Origin: Pseudomonas sp. GD03919
GTDB taxonomy: Bacteria > Pseudomonadota > Gammaproteobacteria > Pseudomonadales > Pseudomonadaceae
Length of the DNA stretch: 64,000 nucleotides
NCBI RefSeq assembly: GCF_029814935.1
Contig: NZ_CP104582.1
Span: forward strand, 1,674,001 to 1,738,000
Direction: 5' to 3'
Made by a program: the position numbers and the translations under genes. Below, in pieces: positions 9,575 through 18,323 of this stretch (position 1 is its first letter; each line of letters opens with the position of its first letter). The notes below the pieces were generated by a model. The model was given only the letters and a program-made list of their open reading frames with translations. It was not told where the DNA came from and made no database searches.

Positions 9575-11818
9575 ATGGTTCAGGTGAGAGCGCATCAGCC
9601 AGTCAACGATGACGGCAGCATCAATCTCGAGGCCTGGTTGGAGCATGTCACTCGCGTCGATCCGGCACTGGATCGCCAGGCGCTGCAAGAGGCCTGCGAG
9701 TTCGCCCGCGATCTGGAGCAGCAGGCCAACACCACCCAGCATCACTGGAGCGAGAGCGCGTCGACATTCCGCGCCGGTCTCGACATCGCGGAAATCCTCG
9801 CCGATCTCAAGCTCGATCAGGATTCGCTGGTCGCGGCGATCATCTATCGCGGTGTGCGCGAGGGCAAGATCACCCTGGCTGCGGTGCACCAGCGTTTCGG
9901 CCCGGTGGTGGCCAAGCTGATCGAAGGCGTGCTGCGCATGGCGGCGATCAGCGCCAGTATCAACCCGCGTGAATCCGTGGTGCTCGGCTCGCAGACGCAG
10001 GTGGAGAACCTGCGCAAGATGCTGGTGGCCATGGTCGACGACGTGCGTGTGGCGCTGATCAAGCTGGCCGAACGCACCTGCGCCATCCGCGCGGTCAAGG
10101 AAGCCGACGAAGAGAAGCGCCAGCGCGTGGCGCGCGAAGTATTCGACATCTATGCACCACTGGCTCACCGCCTGGGCATCGGCCATATCAAGTGGGAGCT
10201 GGAAGACCTGTCCTTCCGTTACCTGGAGCCGGATCAATACAAGCAGATCGCCAAGCTGCTACACGAGCGTCGCCTCGACCGCGAGCAGTACATCAACGAC
10301 GCCATGGCGAATCTGCGTCAGGAGCTGGAAGCCACCGGTATCAAGGCCGATATCAGCGGCCGGGCGAAACACATCTATTCGATCTGGCGCAAGATGCAGC
10401 GCAAGGGCCTGCAATTCAGCCAGATCTACGACGTGCGTGCGGTGCGTGTGCTGGTGCCGGAGGTGCGTGATTGCTACACCACCCTGGGCATCGTGCATAC
10501 CCTGTGGCGGCACATTCCCAAGGAGTTCGACGACTACATCGCCAACCCCAAGGAGAACGGCTACCGCTCGTTGCACACCGCCGTGCTCGGGCCGGAAGGC
10601 AAGGTGCTGGAGGTGCAGATTCGCACCCACGCCATGCACGAAGAGGCCGAACTGGGTGTGTGCGCGCACTGGCGCTACAAGGGCACCGACGTCAAATCCG
10701 GCTCCAACCATTACGAAGAGAAGATTTCCTGGCTGCGTCAGGTCATCGAGTGGCACGAGGAGCTGGGCGATATCGGCGGCCTGGCCGAGCAACTGCGTGT
10801 GGATATCGAGCCGGATCGGGTCTACGTGTTCACCCCCGACGGCCACGCCATCGACCTGCCCAAGGGCGCCACACCGCTGGATTTCGCCTACCGCGTGCAC
10901 ACCGAGATCGGCCACAACTGCCGCGGTGCCAAGGTCAACGGGCGTATCGTGCCGCTGACCTACAGCCTGCAGACCGGCGAACAGGTGGAAATCATCACCA
11001 GCAAGCAGGGCGCCCCCAGTCGCGACTGGCTCAACCCCAACCTGGGTTATGTCACCACCAGCCGTGCGCGGGCGAAGATCGTCCACTGGTTCAAATTGCA
11101 GGATCGCGACCAGAACGTCGCCGCCGGCAAGCAGCTGCTCGAACGCGAGCTGGCACGCATGGCTCTGGTCGGTGCGGACTTCGACAAGCTGGCCGAGAAG
11201 GCCAACCTGAAAACCGCCGAGGACCTGTTCGCTGCCTTGGGCGCCGGCGACGTACGCCTGGCCCATGCGGTCAACCTGGCGCAGCAACTGGTCGAACCGG
11301 AGCGCGGCAACGAGCAGCTGGAACTGATCCCGCGCAAGGCGCAGGGGTTCAAGCCGGGCAAGCGCGGCGACATTCAGATCCAGGGCGTCGGCAACCTGCT
11401 GACGCAGATGGCCGGCTGCTGCCAGCCGCTGCCGGGCGACCCGATCGTCGGTTACATCACCCTCGGCCGTGGCGTCACCATCCACCGTCAGGACTGCCCG
11501 ACGGCACTGCAGCAGACGGCGCGTGAGCCGGAGCGGATGATCCAGGTGAGCTGGGGCCCGGTGCCGGTGCAGACCTACCCGGTGGAGATCGTCATCAAGG
11601 CCTACGACCGTTCCGGTCTGCTGCGTGACGTCACCCAGGTACTGCTCAACGAAAAACTCAACGTGCTGGCGGTCAACACCCGCTCGAACAAGGAGGACAA
11701 TACCGCCTCCATGTCGATCACCGTGGAGATCCCGGGGCTCGATGCGCTCGGGCGTCTGCTGGCGCGCATCGGCCAGTTGCCCAATATCATCGAGGCGCGT
11801 CGCCAGCGCGTCAGTTGA
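9575..11818 (+). CDS. relA: GTP pyrophosphokinase RelA
   Basis: A 747-aa ribosome-associated (p)ppGpp synthetase of the stringent response. The N-terminal hydrolase fold is degenerate: where SpoT has the catalytic HD pair, this reads AAIIYRGVREGKI. That marks RelA rather than SpoT. The synthetase domain has YDVRAVRVLVPEVRDCY and KENGYRSLHTAVLGPEG. A TGS domain (VYVFTPDGHAIDLPKGA), a zinc-finger/CC region with AGCCQPLPGD, and a C-terminal ACT domain (YDRSGLLRDVTQVL) follow. Length is normal. A GGTAAG site lies 6 bp before the ATG. Confidence 0.96.
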   Translation: MVQVRAHQPVNDDGSINLEAWLEHVTRVDPALDRQALQEACEFARDLEQQANTTQHHWSESASTFRAGLDIAEILADLKLDQDSLVAAIIYRGVREGKITLAAVHQRFGPVVAKLIEGVLRMAAISASINPRESVVLGSQTQVENLRKMLVAMVDDVRVALIKLAERTCAIRAVKEADEEKRQRVAREVFDIYAPLAHRLGIGHIKWELEDLSFRYLEPDQYKQIAKLLHERRLDREQYINDAMANLRQELEATGIKADISGRAKHIYSIWRKMQRKGLQFSQIYDVRAVRVLVPEVRDCYTTLGIVHTLWRHIPKEFDDYIANPKENGYRSLHTAVLGPEGKVLEVQIRTHAMHEEAELGVCAHWRYKGTDVKSGSNHYEEKISWLRQVIEWHEELGDIGGLAEQLRVDIEPDRVYVFTPDGHAIDLPKGATPLDFAYRVHTEIGHNCRGAKVNGRIVPLTYSLQTGEQVEIITSKQGAPSRDWLNPNLGYVTTSRARAKIVHWFKLQDRDQNVAAGKQLLERELARMALVGADFDKLAEKANLKTAEDLFAALGAGDVRLAHAVNLAQQLVEPERGNEQLELIPRKAQGFKPGKRGDIQIQGVGNLLTQMAGCCQPLPGDPIVGYITLGRGVTIHRQDCPTALQQTAREPERMIQVSWGPVPVQTYPVEIVIKAYDRSGLLRDVTQVLLNEKLNVLAVNTRSNKEDNTASMSITVEIPGLDALGRLLARIGQLPNIIEARRQRVS

Positions 11819-11830
11819 ACGGCAAGCAAT

Positions 11831-11891
11831 CGTAGCCCGATGCAATCCGGGGGTGCGTGACGAAGCATTCCCGGATTGCATCCGGGCTACG
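11831..11891. repeat. Short palindromic repeat (CGTAGCCCG-type)
   Basis: CGTAGCCCGATGCAATCCGG and its mirror CCGGATTGCATCCGGGCTACG fill the gap between relA and mazG. This is a second copy of the family at 130-190. It could act as a transcript-stabilising or attenuating hairpin between the two genes. Confidence 0.75.
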
Positions 11892-11906
11892 TTTCCAAGG
11901 AGTTCC

Positions 11907-12734
11907 ATGTACCAACTCGACGATCTGCTGCACCTGATGGCGCGTCTGCGTGACCCGCAACACGGCTGCCCGTGGGATCTCAAGCAAAGCTACGCGAGCA
12001 TCGTGCCTTACACCCTGGAAGAGGCCTACGAGGTGGCCGACGCCATCGAGCGTGGCGACTTCGAGCATCTGCCGGGTGAGCTGGGCGACCTGCTGTTTCA
12101 AGTGGTCTATTACAGCCAGCTGGCGCAGGAGGAGGGGCGTTTCGATTTTGCCCGCGTGGTCGATGGCATCACTGCCAAGCTGATCCGGCGCCACCCACAT
12201 GTCTTCCCTGATGGCGATCTGTACGGCGCGCCGGATGCGGCCAAGCTGGAGGAGGCTGCGGTCAAGCAGCGTTGGGAAGAGCTCAAGGCCGAGGAGCGCG
12301 CCGAAAAAGCCGCTGCACCCGAGCAACTATCCCTGCTCGATGATGTACCGACGGCGCTGCCGGCGCTGTCGCGTGCGGCCAAGCTGCAGAAGCGTGCGGC
12401 CCAGGTCGGTTTCGACTGGCCCGAGGCACTGCCGGTGGTGGACAAGGTGCGCGAAGAGCTGGATGAAGTGCTCGAAGCCATGAGCGAGAACGACGCTGAG
12501 GCGGTAGCCGAGGAAATCGGCGATCTGCTGTTCGTCGTCAGCAACCTGGCACGGCACCTGAAGGTCGATCCTGAGGCTGCGCTACGGGCAGCCAATGGCA
12601 AGTTCGAGCGGCGCTTTCGCTTTATCGAACAGAGCGTGCGGGAGGCCGGGCGCAGCATGGAGGCTTGTTCGCTGGAGGAGCTGGACGCCCTCTGGGGCGA
12701 GGCGAAGAAGCAGGAAAAACAGGCTCCTGGCTAA
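11907..12734 (+). CDS. mazG: Nucleoside triphosphate pyrophosphohydrolase MazG
   Basis: A 275-aa cytoplasmic house-cleaning NTPase. It has two tandem all-alpha MazG repeats: the first with EEAYEVADAIE and GELGDLLFQVVYY, the second with REELDEVLEAM and EEIGDLLFVVSN, giving two sets of metal-binding EExxE/ExxD residues. The ATG at 11907 is chosen because AAGGAG sits 6 bp upstream and homology begins with MYQLDDLLHLMARLRD. The frame continues upstream into relA only as a shadow. Next to relA, MazG may influence (p)ppGpp or nucleotide pools, as described for E. coli relA-mazEF-mazG. Confidence 0.93.
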   Translation: MYQLDDLLHLMARLRDPQHGCPWDLKQSYASIVPYTLEEAYEVADAIERGDFEHLPGELGDLLFQVVYYSQLAQEEGRFDFARVVDGITAKLIRRHPHVFPDGDLYGAPDAAKLEEAAVKQRWEELKAEERAEKAAAPEQLSLLDDVPTALPALSRAAKLQKRAAQVGFDWPEALPVVDKVREELDEVLEAMSENDAEAVAEEIGDLLFVVSNLARHLKVDPEAALRAANGKFERRFRFIEQSVREAGRSMEACSLEELDALWGEAKKQEKQAPG

Positions 12735-12768
12735 TGCCGATCAGATAAGGTTGCCAAGGCAGCCTTTC

Positions 12769-12843
12769 GTAGGAGCCCCGCCCCGGGGCGAAGCTTTTCA
12801 ATTGCGCATCGCCCTGGTTCGCGGCGGGGCGCCGCTCCTACGC
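12769..12843. repeat. Palindromic repeat (CGTAGGAGCCCC-type)
   Basis: CGTAGGAGCCCCGCCCCGG pairs imperfectly with GGCGGGGCGCCGCTCCTACG across about 35 nt. Related half-copies are at 55360-55381 and 60528-60556. Apart from this repeat I see nothing definite in the 300-bp gap 12735-13034 before the DUF2058 gene. Confidence 0.7.
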
Positions 12844-13034
12844 ATTGGCAGCGTCGACGCTTGACTGACGGGCATAACGCAGCCTGGCTGCTGAATTGCT
12901 TTTCCCGGGGTGCATCCAGGCTGCGGGTTGGCTTCCGTGCTGGAGCCCAGGCGTCTTAGCCCTTATGCTGGGCATCTTTCATGGTGGTGCCGCTGGCGTC
13001 GCCTGGTCTGAATCAAGTGTGGGATCGTTAAGTT

Positions 13035-13574
13035 ATGGGTCTTTCCCTGCGCGACCAGCTACTCAAAGCCGGTCTGGTCAATGAAAAGCAGGCCAAACAG
13101 GCCGGCAAGCAACAACAGAAGCAGCAGCGCCTGGCCAAGAAAGGCCAGGCCGAGCTGGACGACAGTGCCCGTCAGGCCGCACTGCAGGCTCAAGCCGAGA
13201 AGGCTGCACGCGATCAGGAGCTGAACCGCCAGCAGCAGGAGAAAGCCGAACAGAAAGCCCGTGCGGCGCAGATCAAACAACTGATCGAGCGTTCGCGCCT
13301 GCCCAAGCTTGATGGCGAGGATTACTACAACTTCGTCGACGACAAGAAGGTCAAGCGTCTGCCGGTCAACACGCTGGTGCGCAACAAACTGTCCAACGGC
13401 TGGCTGGCCATCGTGCGTCATGGCGGCGGCTATGAAATCATCCCGCGTGAGGCGGCAATGAAAATTCAGGAGCGCGATGCTTCGCGCATTGTCCTGCTCA
13501 ATACCCATGTCGAAGAGCCGGATGCCGACGATCCTTACGCGGCCTATCAGATTCCCGATGATCTGATGTGGTAA
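13035..13574 (+). CDS. DUF2058 family nucleoid/ribonuclease-associated protein (YaiL-like)
   Basis: A 179-aa soluble protein. Residues about 1-90 are a highly charged Lys/Gln/Ala coiled coil after MGLSLRDQLLKAGLVNEKQAKQA. A conserved globular C-terminal part follows, with RSRLPKLDGEDYYNFVDD, RHGGGYEIIPREAA and VEEPDADDPYAAYQIPDDLMW. This is the DUF2058/YaiL signature. Its biochemical role is not established. It stands alone on the plus strand, with a weak ribosome site. Confidence 0.88.
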   Translation: MGLSLRDQLLKAGLVNEKQAKQAGKQQQKQQRLAKKGQAELDDSARQAALQAQAEKAARDQELNRQQQEKAEQKARAAQIKQLIERSRLPKLDGEDYYNFVDDKKVKRLPVNTLVRNKLSNGWLAIVRHGGGYEIIPREAAMKIQERDASRIVLLNTHVEEPDADDPYAAYQIPDDLMW

Positions 13575-13610
13575 CGCTGCGTCACTGCACGCTCGCGTAG
13601 GCCGTCGCGT

Positions 13611-13880
13611 TCAGCAGCGATTACCGCTCAACAGCACCCGACCAAAGCTGGCGTCTGCATCCTGTGGGGTGATTGCCAGCAGGCGGTCCATGCGCAGGCG
13701 CTGCTCCCCATCGCTCGTGCGTATCAAGAGAAACTCCTCCTTGGCCGTGGTTTGCGTGGTCAGGGCCTGGCCCAGCAGGTGAGAGCCGTCGACCAGCTCG
13801 ATAGCCAACTGATAGCGGTGCATGCAGGCGATCTCCAGGTAGTCATAGAGGTCACAGGCAAGGGGTTGGTAGTCGTCCAT
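13611..13880 (-). CDS. rof: Rho-binding antiterminator (Rof-like)
   Basis: An 89-aa Sm-like small protein. The start MDDYQPLACDLYDYLEIACMH and the strand pattern LAIELVDGSHLLGQALTT, then EFLLIRTSDGEQRLRMDRLLAI, follow the Rof (YaeO) family. These proteins bind transcription terminator Rho and inhibit it. The acidic residues near the N-terminus, needed for Rho contact in E. coli Rof, are conserved (DD at 2-3, D10, D13). It is a single gene between the DUF2058 gene and the porin. Confidence 0.78.
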   Translation of the reverse strand: MDDYQPLACDLYDYLEIACMHRYQLAIELVDGSHLLGQALTTQTTAKEEFLLIRTSDGEQRLRMDRLLAITPQDADASFGRVLLSGNRC

Positions 13881-13950
13881 CGAATCGTCCTCCGCGCTGG
13901 TTGGAGACTAGCCGAGAAATGCCCCCGGCTGTTTTCCGTGGCGATAAAGA

Positions 13951-13986
13951 AACGCCGCAACCCGATACCGGTGTTGCGGCGTTTTC
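13951..13986. terminator. Bidirectional rho-independent terminator
   Basis: AACGCCGCAAC and GTTGCGGCGTT form an 11-bp stem with an 11-nt loop, followed by TTTT on the plus strand and TTTCTTTA on the minus strand. It lies 17 bp past the porin stop and probably terminates that minus-strand gene. Confidence 0.88.
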
Positions 13987-14002
13987 GTTTCGCGGACGCG
14001 CC

Positions 14003-15247
14003 TTACATCAACGGAATGGTGTAGCTGACGATCAGGCGGTTTTCGTCCAGATCGCCAATGCTCGCGTTGGAACGCACCATCGCGTTACGCCAGCGCACGC
14101 CAAGGTTCTTCAGTGGGCCTTGCTGGATGACGTAGCTGATATCGACGTCACGCTCCCATTCCTTGCCGCTTGCGCCACCCACGCCGTCGAAGCCGTCACC
14201 GGTCACGTAGCGCACGAACGCGGTCAGACCCGGAATACCGTAGCTGGCGAAGTTGACGTCATAACGTGCCTGCCAGGATTTCTCGTCCTTGCGGGTAAAG
14301 TCGAGAATCTGGATGTAGTTGACGATGTAGGGATCGGTCTCGGTCAGGAAAGGGAAGGCGTTGTCGCCGCCGACCTTCTGGTAGCCCAGGCGGAAAGTGT
14401 GCGCACCGATGCCGGCCCAGAGATTGACCGAGGTGAGGTCGTTATCCAGCTTGCCGCCGAGTTTGCGGCCGTTGTCCTGGGAGTCGAAGTAGGCCAGGTT
14501 GGCGCCCAGCTTCCAGTCGCCGATCGGCTGCACGTGGATCAGGTTGTACAGCTTCTGGTCATAGATATCTTCCAGTTCGCCGTACCACACGCCGACCGTG
14601 GTGTTGCCGCCATTGAACTTGTAGTCGCCGCCGGCGAAGTTGTAGCGGTCGCTTTCGCCGCCGACGTTGGTGGCGGTGATATCCACTCTGTCGGTAGAGG
14701 CGCGTTGGTTGACTTCACGCAGTTGACCGCCATTGAGGGTCAGTCCGTCGATTTCCTGCGAAGTGATCATGCCGCCGGTGAACACCTGCGGCAGCAGGCG
14801 CGAGTCGCCGGAGGAGACGATGGGCAGCTTGGGCATCAGCCCGCCCACCTTGCCGACGGTTTTCGAGATCCGTGCCTTGGCCGCCCCGCTGAATTCCGAA
14901 TATTCGTCCGGCCCCTCGTTGCCGAAGCCGTTGGGCAGCAGAGCAGTGCCGGCACGCTCGTCAGACGAATCGAGTTTCAGGCCCAGGCCTGCATAGGCAT
15001 CCAGACCAAAACCGACGGTACCCTCGGTGAAGCCGGACTCGGCCTTGAGAATGAAGCCCTGTGCCCATTCCTCGCGTTTGGACTGGGCCACACCCGGATC
15101 ACGCAGGTCGCGATTCATATAGAAGTTGCGCAGTTCCAGCGTCGCTTTGCTGTCGCCGATGAAGTCAGCCTGTGCCAGGCTCGGTAGAGTCAGGCTGGCG
15201 CCCAGCGTGGCGAGGGCCACGGCGCGGGCGAGGGGAGTTTTGCTCAT
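14003..15247 (-). CDS. OprD-family outer membrane porin
   Basis: A 414-aa outer-membrane beta-barrel. A signal peptide MSKTPLARAVALATLGASL..AQA is followed by DFIGDSKATLELRNFYMNRD, the standard first strand of OprD-family channels. Alternating strands run to the terminal VSYTIPLM, ending in a hydrophobic residue two places before Met rather than a textbook terminal Phe. Family members are substrate-specific channels for amino acids or carboxylates; the substrate cannot be read from the sequence. Loop-3 style charged residues are present. It is transcribed alone, between a strong terminator and a 320-bp upstream region. Confidence 0.9.
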   Translation of the reverse strand: MSKTPLARAVALATLGASLTLPSLAQADFIGDSKATLELRNFYMNRDLRDPGVAQSKREEWAQGFILKAESGFTEGTVGFGLDAYAGLGLKLDSSDERAGTALLPNGFGNEGPDEYSEFSGAAKARISKTVGKVGGLMPKLPIVSSGDSRLLPQVFTGGMITSQEIDGLTLNGGQLREVNQRASTDRVDITATNVGGESDRYNFAGGDYKFNGGNTTVGVWYGELEDIYDQKLYNLIHVQPIGDWKLGANLAYFDSQDNGRKLGGKLDNDLTSVNLWAGIGAHTFRLGYQKVGGDNAFPFLTETDPYIVNYIQILDFTRKDEKSWQARYDVNFASYGIPGLTAFVRYVTGDGFDGVGGASGKEWERDVDISYVIQQGPLKNLGVRWRNAMVRSNASIGDLDENRLIVSYTIPLM

Positions 15248-15508
15248 TATTGTTGTCTCCTCGTTGTTATTGGCAGGTCGGCCACGATGTAACCGACCAG
15301 TTACGGCGCGATGAAATAAAGCATCTGGCTCGCGAGTCGACTGTAAGACTTTAGTCTGGCGGGGGGTTCCGCGCTTTCGGGGTGGAGCTGTGCGTAGGCT
15401 CTAGCACGTGGTTATCGAGTGTTTTCAGTGAGAGCGCCGGCGGTCAGAAAAAAATCGACTGCGGGTGATCAGGCTGAGAAAAATCGATAACCGTTGGTCG
15501 ATAAAGGT

Positions 15509-15535
15509 TAAAGCTTGCCTGTGTGCGGCCGCTAA
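15509..15535 (+). promoter_or_regulatory. FliA (sigma-28) type promoter
   Basis: TAAAGCTT, 11 nt, then GCCGCTAA matches the enterobacterial sigma-28 consensus TAAAGTTT-N11-GCCGATAA at 14 of 16 positions. It lies 33 bp before the ATG of the DUF5610 gene on the same strand. The remainder of the 15248-15567 gap shows no further clear signal. Confidence 0.7.
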
Positions 15536-15567
15536 GGTCGGCAGATAACCTATTCAGGTACCCGGCC

Positions 15568-16707
15568 ATGAATCCTCTGAACTCACTCAACTCCGCCGCT
15601 TCCCGTGCCGCGCAGGCCAGCCAGCCCCAGGCGGCGCGCAACACTGCAGTCGATGCTCAGGCCACGCTGGCCAACCGTCTTGCCGAGAAGCTGGGTGTGC
15701 CGCCGGGCTCGCTTTCCGCTGCGCGCGATGACTACACGCCTGAAAAGGTCGCCGGGCGGATTCTCGGTTTCATCGAGCAGCGCCTGCAGAGTGAGGCTGC
15801 TGCCGGCGCTGATCCGGCCAAACTGGACAAGCTGCTGACCCGGGCGCGCGATGGTGTAGAGAAGGGCTTTGCCGAGGCACGCAAGATTCTCGATGGCATG
15901 GGGGCGCTCAAAGGTCAGGTGGCGAGTGATGTCGACGACACCTACAAACGCATTCAGGACGGCCTGGGCGACCTCGACAAGCGCTTCGGCAGTGCCGCTC
16001 CGAGCATTTCGGACGGGGTTGCCCTGGCCGGCTACAGCGAGCGTTTCAGTGCCCTGGCAGAGACCTTCGATCTGTCCGTCACCACCCGTGATGGCGACCG
16101 TCTGCGCATCTCTGTGGCACAGGCTTCGGCCAGTTGGTCGCAGAGCAGTTTTGCCGCCTCCAGCGATGGCAAGTCTGCGACCGTCGCCGCCAGCAGCCAG
16201 TCAGGCAGCATGCGCATCGGCGGTTGGCAAGTGCAGGTCGAGGGCGAGCTGGACGATGGCGAGGTCAAGGCGCTGGAGAAGCTCTTCAGCCAGGTGCAGG
16301 AACTTTCCGACACGTTCTACGCCGGTGATCTGGCTGGCGCCTTCGATCGTGCCATGGCGCTGGATATGGATGCTGATCAGTTGGCATCGATGTCGCTGCG
16401 TTTGACCCAGACCAGCGTGCGGCAGGTCACTGATGCTTATGGCGCGGTAGCCGGGCAGGGGGTCAGTGCAGTGAATCCGGGGCTGCAGGAATATGCCCAG
16501 GGGCTGCTCGATGCGCTGCGCACTGCCGGTGATCTGAGCCAGGATGCCGGTGACCTGCTCAGGGATCTGCTCAAGGGCGGCTTCTCGCTCGATGAGCGTT
16601 TCGATCAGCCGCGTCTGGACAAGGCCGAGAGCCTCAACCGCAGTCTGCTTGACGGCCTGCAGTCTCTGCTTGCCAATCAGGCAGGCGCTGCCGCTGGCGC
16701 GAGCTGA
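15568..16707 (+). CDS. DUF5610-type protein, probably motility-associated
   Basis: A 379-aa protein with no membrane segment or standard signal peptide. The N-terminus is Ala/Gln/Ser-rich (MNPLNSLNSAASRAAQASQ). An alpha-helical domain at about residues 40-150 has LGVPPGSLSAARDDYTPEKV and GILGF-like segments. I assign it to the DUF5610 family from its pattern, with moderate confidence. A central region of about residues 170-240 is beta-rich and Ser-rich. ATG 15568 is chosen over the open upstream codon 15523, which lies inside the promoter region. The sigma-28-like promoter directly upstream suggests co-expression with late flagellar genes (inference). Confidence 0.72.
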   Translation: MNPLNSLNSAASRAAQASQPQAARNTAVDAQATLANRLAEKLGVPPGSLSAARDDYTPEKVAGRILGFIEQRLQSEAAAGADPAKLDKLLTRARDGVEKGFAEARKILDGMGALKGQVASDVDDTYKRIQDGLGDLDKRFGSAAPSISDGVALAGYSERFSALAETFDLSVTTRDGDRLRISVAQASASWSQSSFAASSDGKSATVAASSQSGSMRIGGWQVQVEGELDDGEVKALEKLFSQVQELSDTFYAGDLAGAFDRAMALDMDADQLASMSLRLTQTSVRQVTDAYGAVAGQGVSAVNPGLQEYAQGLLDALRTAGDLSQDAGDLLRDLLKGGFSLDERFDQPRLDKAESLNRSLLDGLQSLLANQAGAAAGAS

Positions 16708-16755
16708 TTCATCGTGGTGCTAAACTGCGCGCCTTGCTCGCAGTGAGGTGCGTAC

Positions 16756-16992
16756 ATGACGCCTGAATGTCAACTTTTCGGAACCATGGGTTGCCATCTC
16801 TGTGAGGTGGCGGAGGCGTTGTTGATGCCGTTCGTGGAGAACGGTCTGTTGGTCGAGTTGATCGACATTGCCGAGCACGAGGGCATGGTCGAGCAATACG
16901 GACTGCGTATTCCGGTGTTGCGCCGTTGCGATACGGGCAGCGAGCTGAATTGGCCGTTCGATGCCGAGCAGGTCGTTGAGTTTCTCAGTTGA
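16756..16992 (+). CDS. Glutaredoxin-like protein (DUF836)
   Basis: A 78-aa thioredoxin-fold protein with the redox motif GCHLCEVAE near the N-terminus and the cis-Pro segment LRIPVLRR. These are diagnostic of the small glutaredoxin-like DUF836 family. Substrates are unknown. It lies 48 bp after the DUF5610 gene and could share its transcript; a strong terminator follows at 17071. Confidence 0.88.
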   Translation: MTPECQLFGTMGCHLCEVAEALLMPFVENGLLVELIDIAEHEGMVEQYGLRIPVLRRCDTGSELNWPFDAEQVVEFLS

Positions 16993-17070
16993 AAACGTCT
17001 GAGATGATGAATCGCAGGCAATAAAACCGCCGTGACAGAGCGTGTGAAAACGCCCTGACCGTAGGCAAAT

Positions 17071-17106
17071 CCAACGCCCCGACTGGTTCGGGGCGTTGGT
17101 GTTTTT
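17071..17106 (+). terminator. Rho-independent terminator
   Basis: CCAACGCCCCGA..TTCGGGGCGTTGG forms a strong GC stem followed by TGTTTTT. It ends the DUF5610/glutaredoxin transcript. Confidence 0.9.
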
Positions 17107-17131
17107 GATGGCTGGAAATGGAAGGCGGGAT

Positions 17132-17236
17132 TTATCCCAACAGTTCGATCAACTGACGGGCACCCAGCACATTGATGGCTCGTTTCAGGTTGTAGGCGTT
17201 GACCGCCAGGGCCATTTCCGTCCGCGCTCCCCGCAG
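17132..17236 (-). pseudogene. IS1182/IS5-like transposase, C-terminal remnant
   Basis: The minus frame ending at the TAA at 17132-17134 encodes RTEMALAVNAYNLKRAI followed by NVLGARQLIELLG. This is the conserved C-terminus of IS1182-type DDE transposases (the 'AYNLKR..N.LG' motif). Only about 34 residues remain and there is no start codon or upstream body. It is a relic in the 508-bp gap 16993-17500. Confidence 0.72.
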
Positions 17237-17239
17237 TCA

Positions 17240-17336
17240 AAGGACAAGAAATCGCCCGCGATGCGGCTTGGTTTGGCAAAAGGAACCGTTTCTTTCGAAG
17301 ACATCATCTACTTCAAAAGAGACGAGAACGACTAAG
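17240..17336. other. AT-richer scar between transposase relic and fabI
   Basis: This short segment has lower GC than its surroundings and holds the tail of a plus-strand frame ending AKGTVSFEDIIYFKRDEND. It resembles the C-terminal tail of some small antitoxin-type proteins, but it is too short to assign. It is probably foreign DNA brought in with the transposase relic. Confidence 0.3.
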
Positions 17337-17364
17337 TCATTGATTTTAAAAGAAAAGATAAAGA

Positions 17365-17395
17365 AAAATCCCGGCACTGATGGCCAGGATTTTTC
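17365..17395. terminator. Terminator-like hairpin downstream of fabI
   Basis: AAAAATCC and GGATTTTT enclose a 15-nt loop, with A and T tracts on both sides, so it could act in either direction. A second, T-less perfect palindrome, TCGATGCCGC-CA-GCGGCATCGA, follows at 17447-17468. Confidence 0.55.
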
Positions 17396-17500
17396 AGCAC
17401 CTTAAGCGAACGGCTTGGCAAACCTGCGGGATTTTTATGGCCTTGAGTCGATGCCGCCAGCGGCATCGAGTTGTGCCCGGCGCAGTGCCGGGCGCAACTG

Positions 17501-18295
17501 TCACTCTTCCATGGCGCCCATGGCGGTGGTGTTGAAACCGCCGTCGACGTACATGATTTCACCGCTGATGCCCGAGGCCAGGTCGGAGCAGAGGAAAGCG
17601 CCGGCGTTGCCGACTTCCTCGATGGTGACGTTGCGGCGCAGCGGGGTCTGCTTCTCGTTGGCAGCCAGCATCTTGCGGAAGCTGGCGATGCCGCTGGCGG
17701 CCAGGGTACGGATCGGGCCGGCGGAAATGGCGTTGACGCGGGTGCCTTCCGGGCCGAGGCTGCCGGCCAGGTAGCGTACGCCGGCTTCCAGGCTGGCCTT
17801 GGCCATGCCCATGACGTTGTAGTTGGGCATGGTGCGCTCGGCGCCCAGGTAGGAGAGGGTGAGCAGGCTGCCGTTGCGGCCTTTCATCATCTCGCGACCG
17901 GCCTTGGCCAGAGCAACGAAGCTGTAGGCGCTGATGTCGTGGGCGATCTTGAAGCCTTCACGGGTGGTGACGTCGGTGAAGTCGCCATTGAGTTGGTCGC
18001 CCGGGGCGAAGCCGACCGAGTGGACGATGCAGTCCAGGCCGTCCCACTTCTTGCTCAGTGCGTCGAATACGGCGGCGATTTCCTCGTCGCTGGCCACATC
18101 GCAGGGGAAGCACAGGTCGGCGCTGGAGCCCCAGCCGGCGGCGAAGTCTTCGACGCGGCCCTTGAGCTTCTCGTTCTGGTAGGTGAAAGCCAGCTCGGCA
18201 CCTTCGCGGTGCATGGCGGCGGCGATACCCGAGGCGATGGACAGTTTGCTGGCAACGCCAACGATGAGTACGCGCTTACCGGTTAGAAAACCCAT
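17501..18295 (-). CDS. fabI: NADH-dependent enoyl-ACP reductase FabI
   Basis: A 264-aa soluble SDR-fold enzyme reducing trans-2-enoyl-ACP in the last step of each fatty-acid elongation cycle. It shows [20 protein letters not shown] (cofactor loop typical of FabI) and the active-site Tyr/Lys arrangement in [20 protein letters not shown]. The C-terminal segment has [17 protein letters not shown] and EIMYVDGGF. It is the classic triclosan target. It lies 28 bp after yejF on the same strand, as I recall from P. aeruginosa, so it may be partly read through from the yej operon. Confidence 0.95.
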   Translation of the reverse strand: MGFLTGKRVLIVGVASKLSIASGIAAAMHREGAELAFTYQNEKLKGRVEDFAAGWGSSADLCFPCDVASDEEIAAVFDALSKKWDGLDCIVHSVGFAPGDQLNGDFTDVTTREGFKIAHDISAYSFVALAKAGREMMKGRNGSLLTLSYLGAERTMPNYNVMGMAKASLEAGVRYLAGSLGPEGTRVNAISAGPIRTLAASGIASFRKMLAANEKQTPLRRNVTIEEVGNAGAFLCSDLASGISGEIMYVDGGFNTTAMGAMEE

Positions 18296-18323
18296 TGTGC
18301 TATTCCTCTTCCTGTTTCAAGGA

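Noticed and set aside
17096..17335. 79-codon plus-strand ORF before fabI
   Set aside because: Its first half is antisense to the transposase remnant. Only the tail could be foreign coding sequence, so it is reported as a scar and not a gene.
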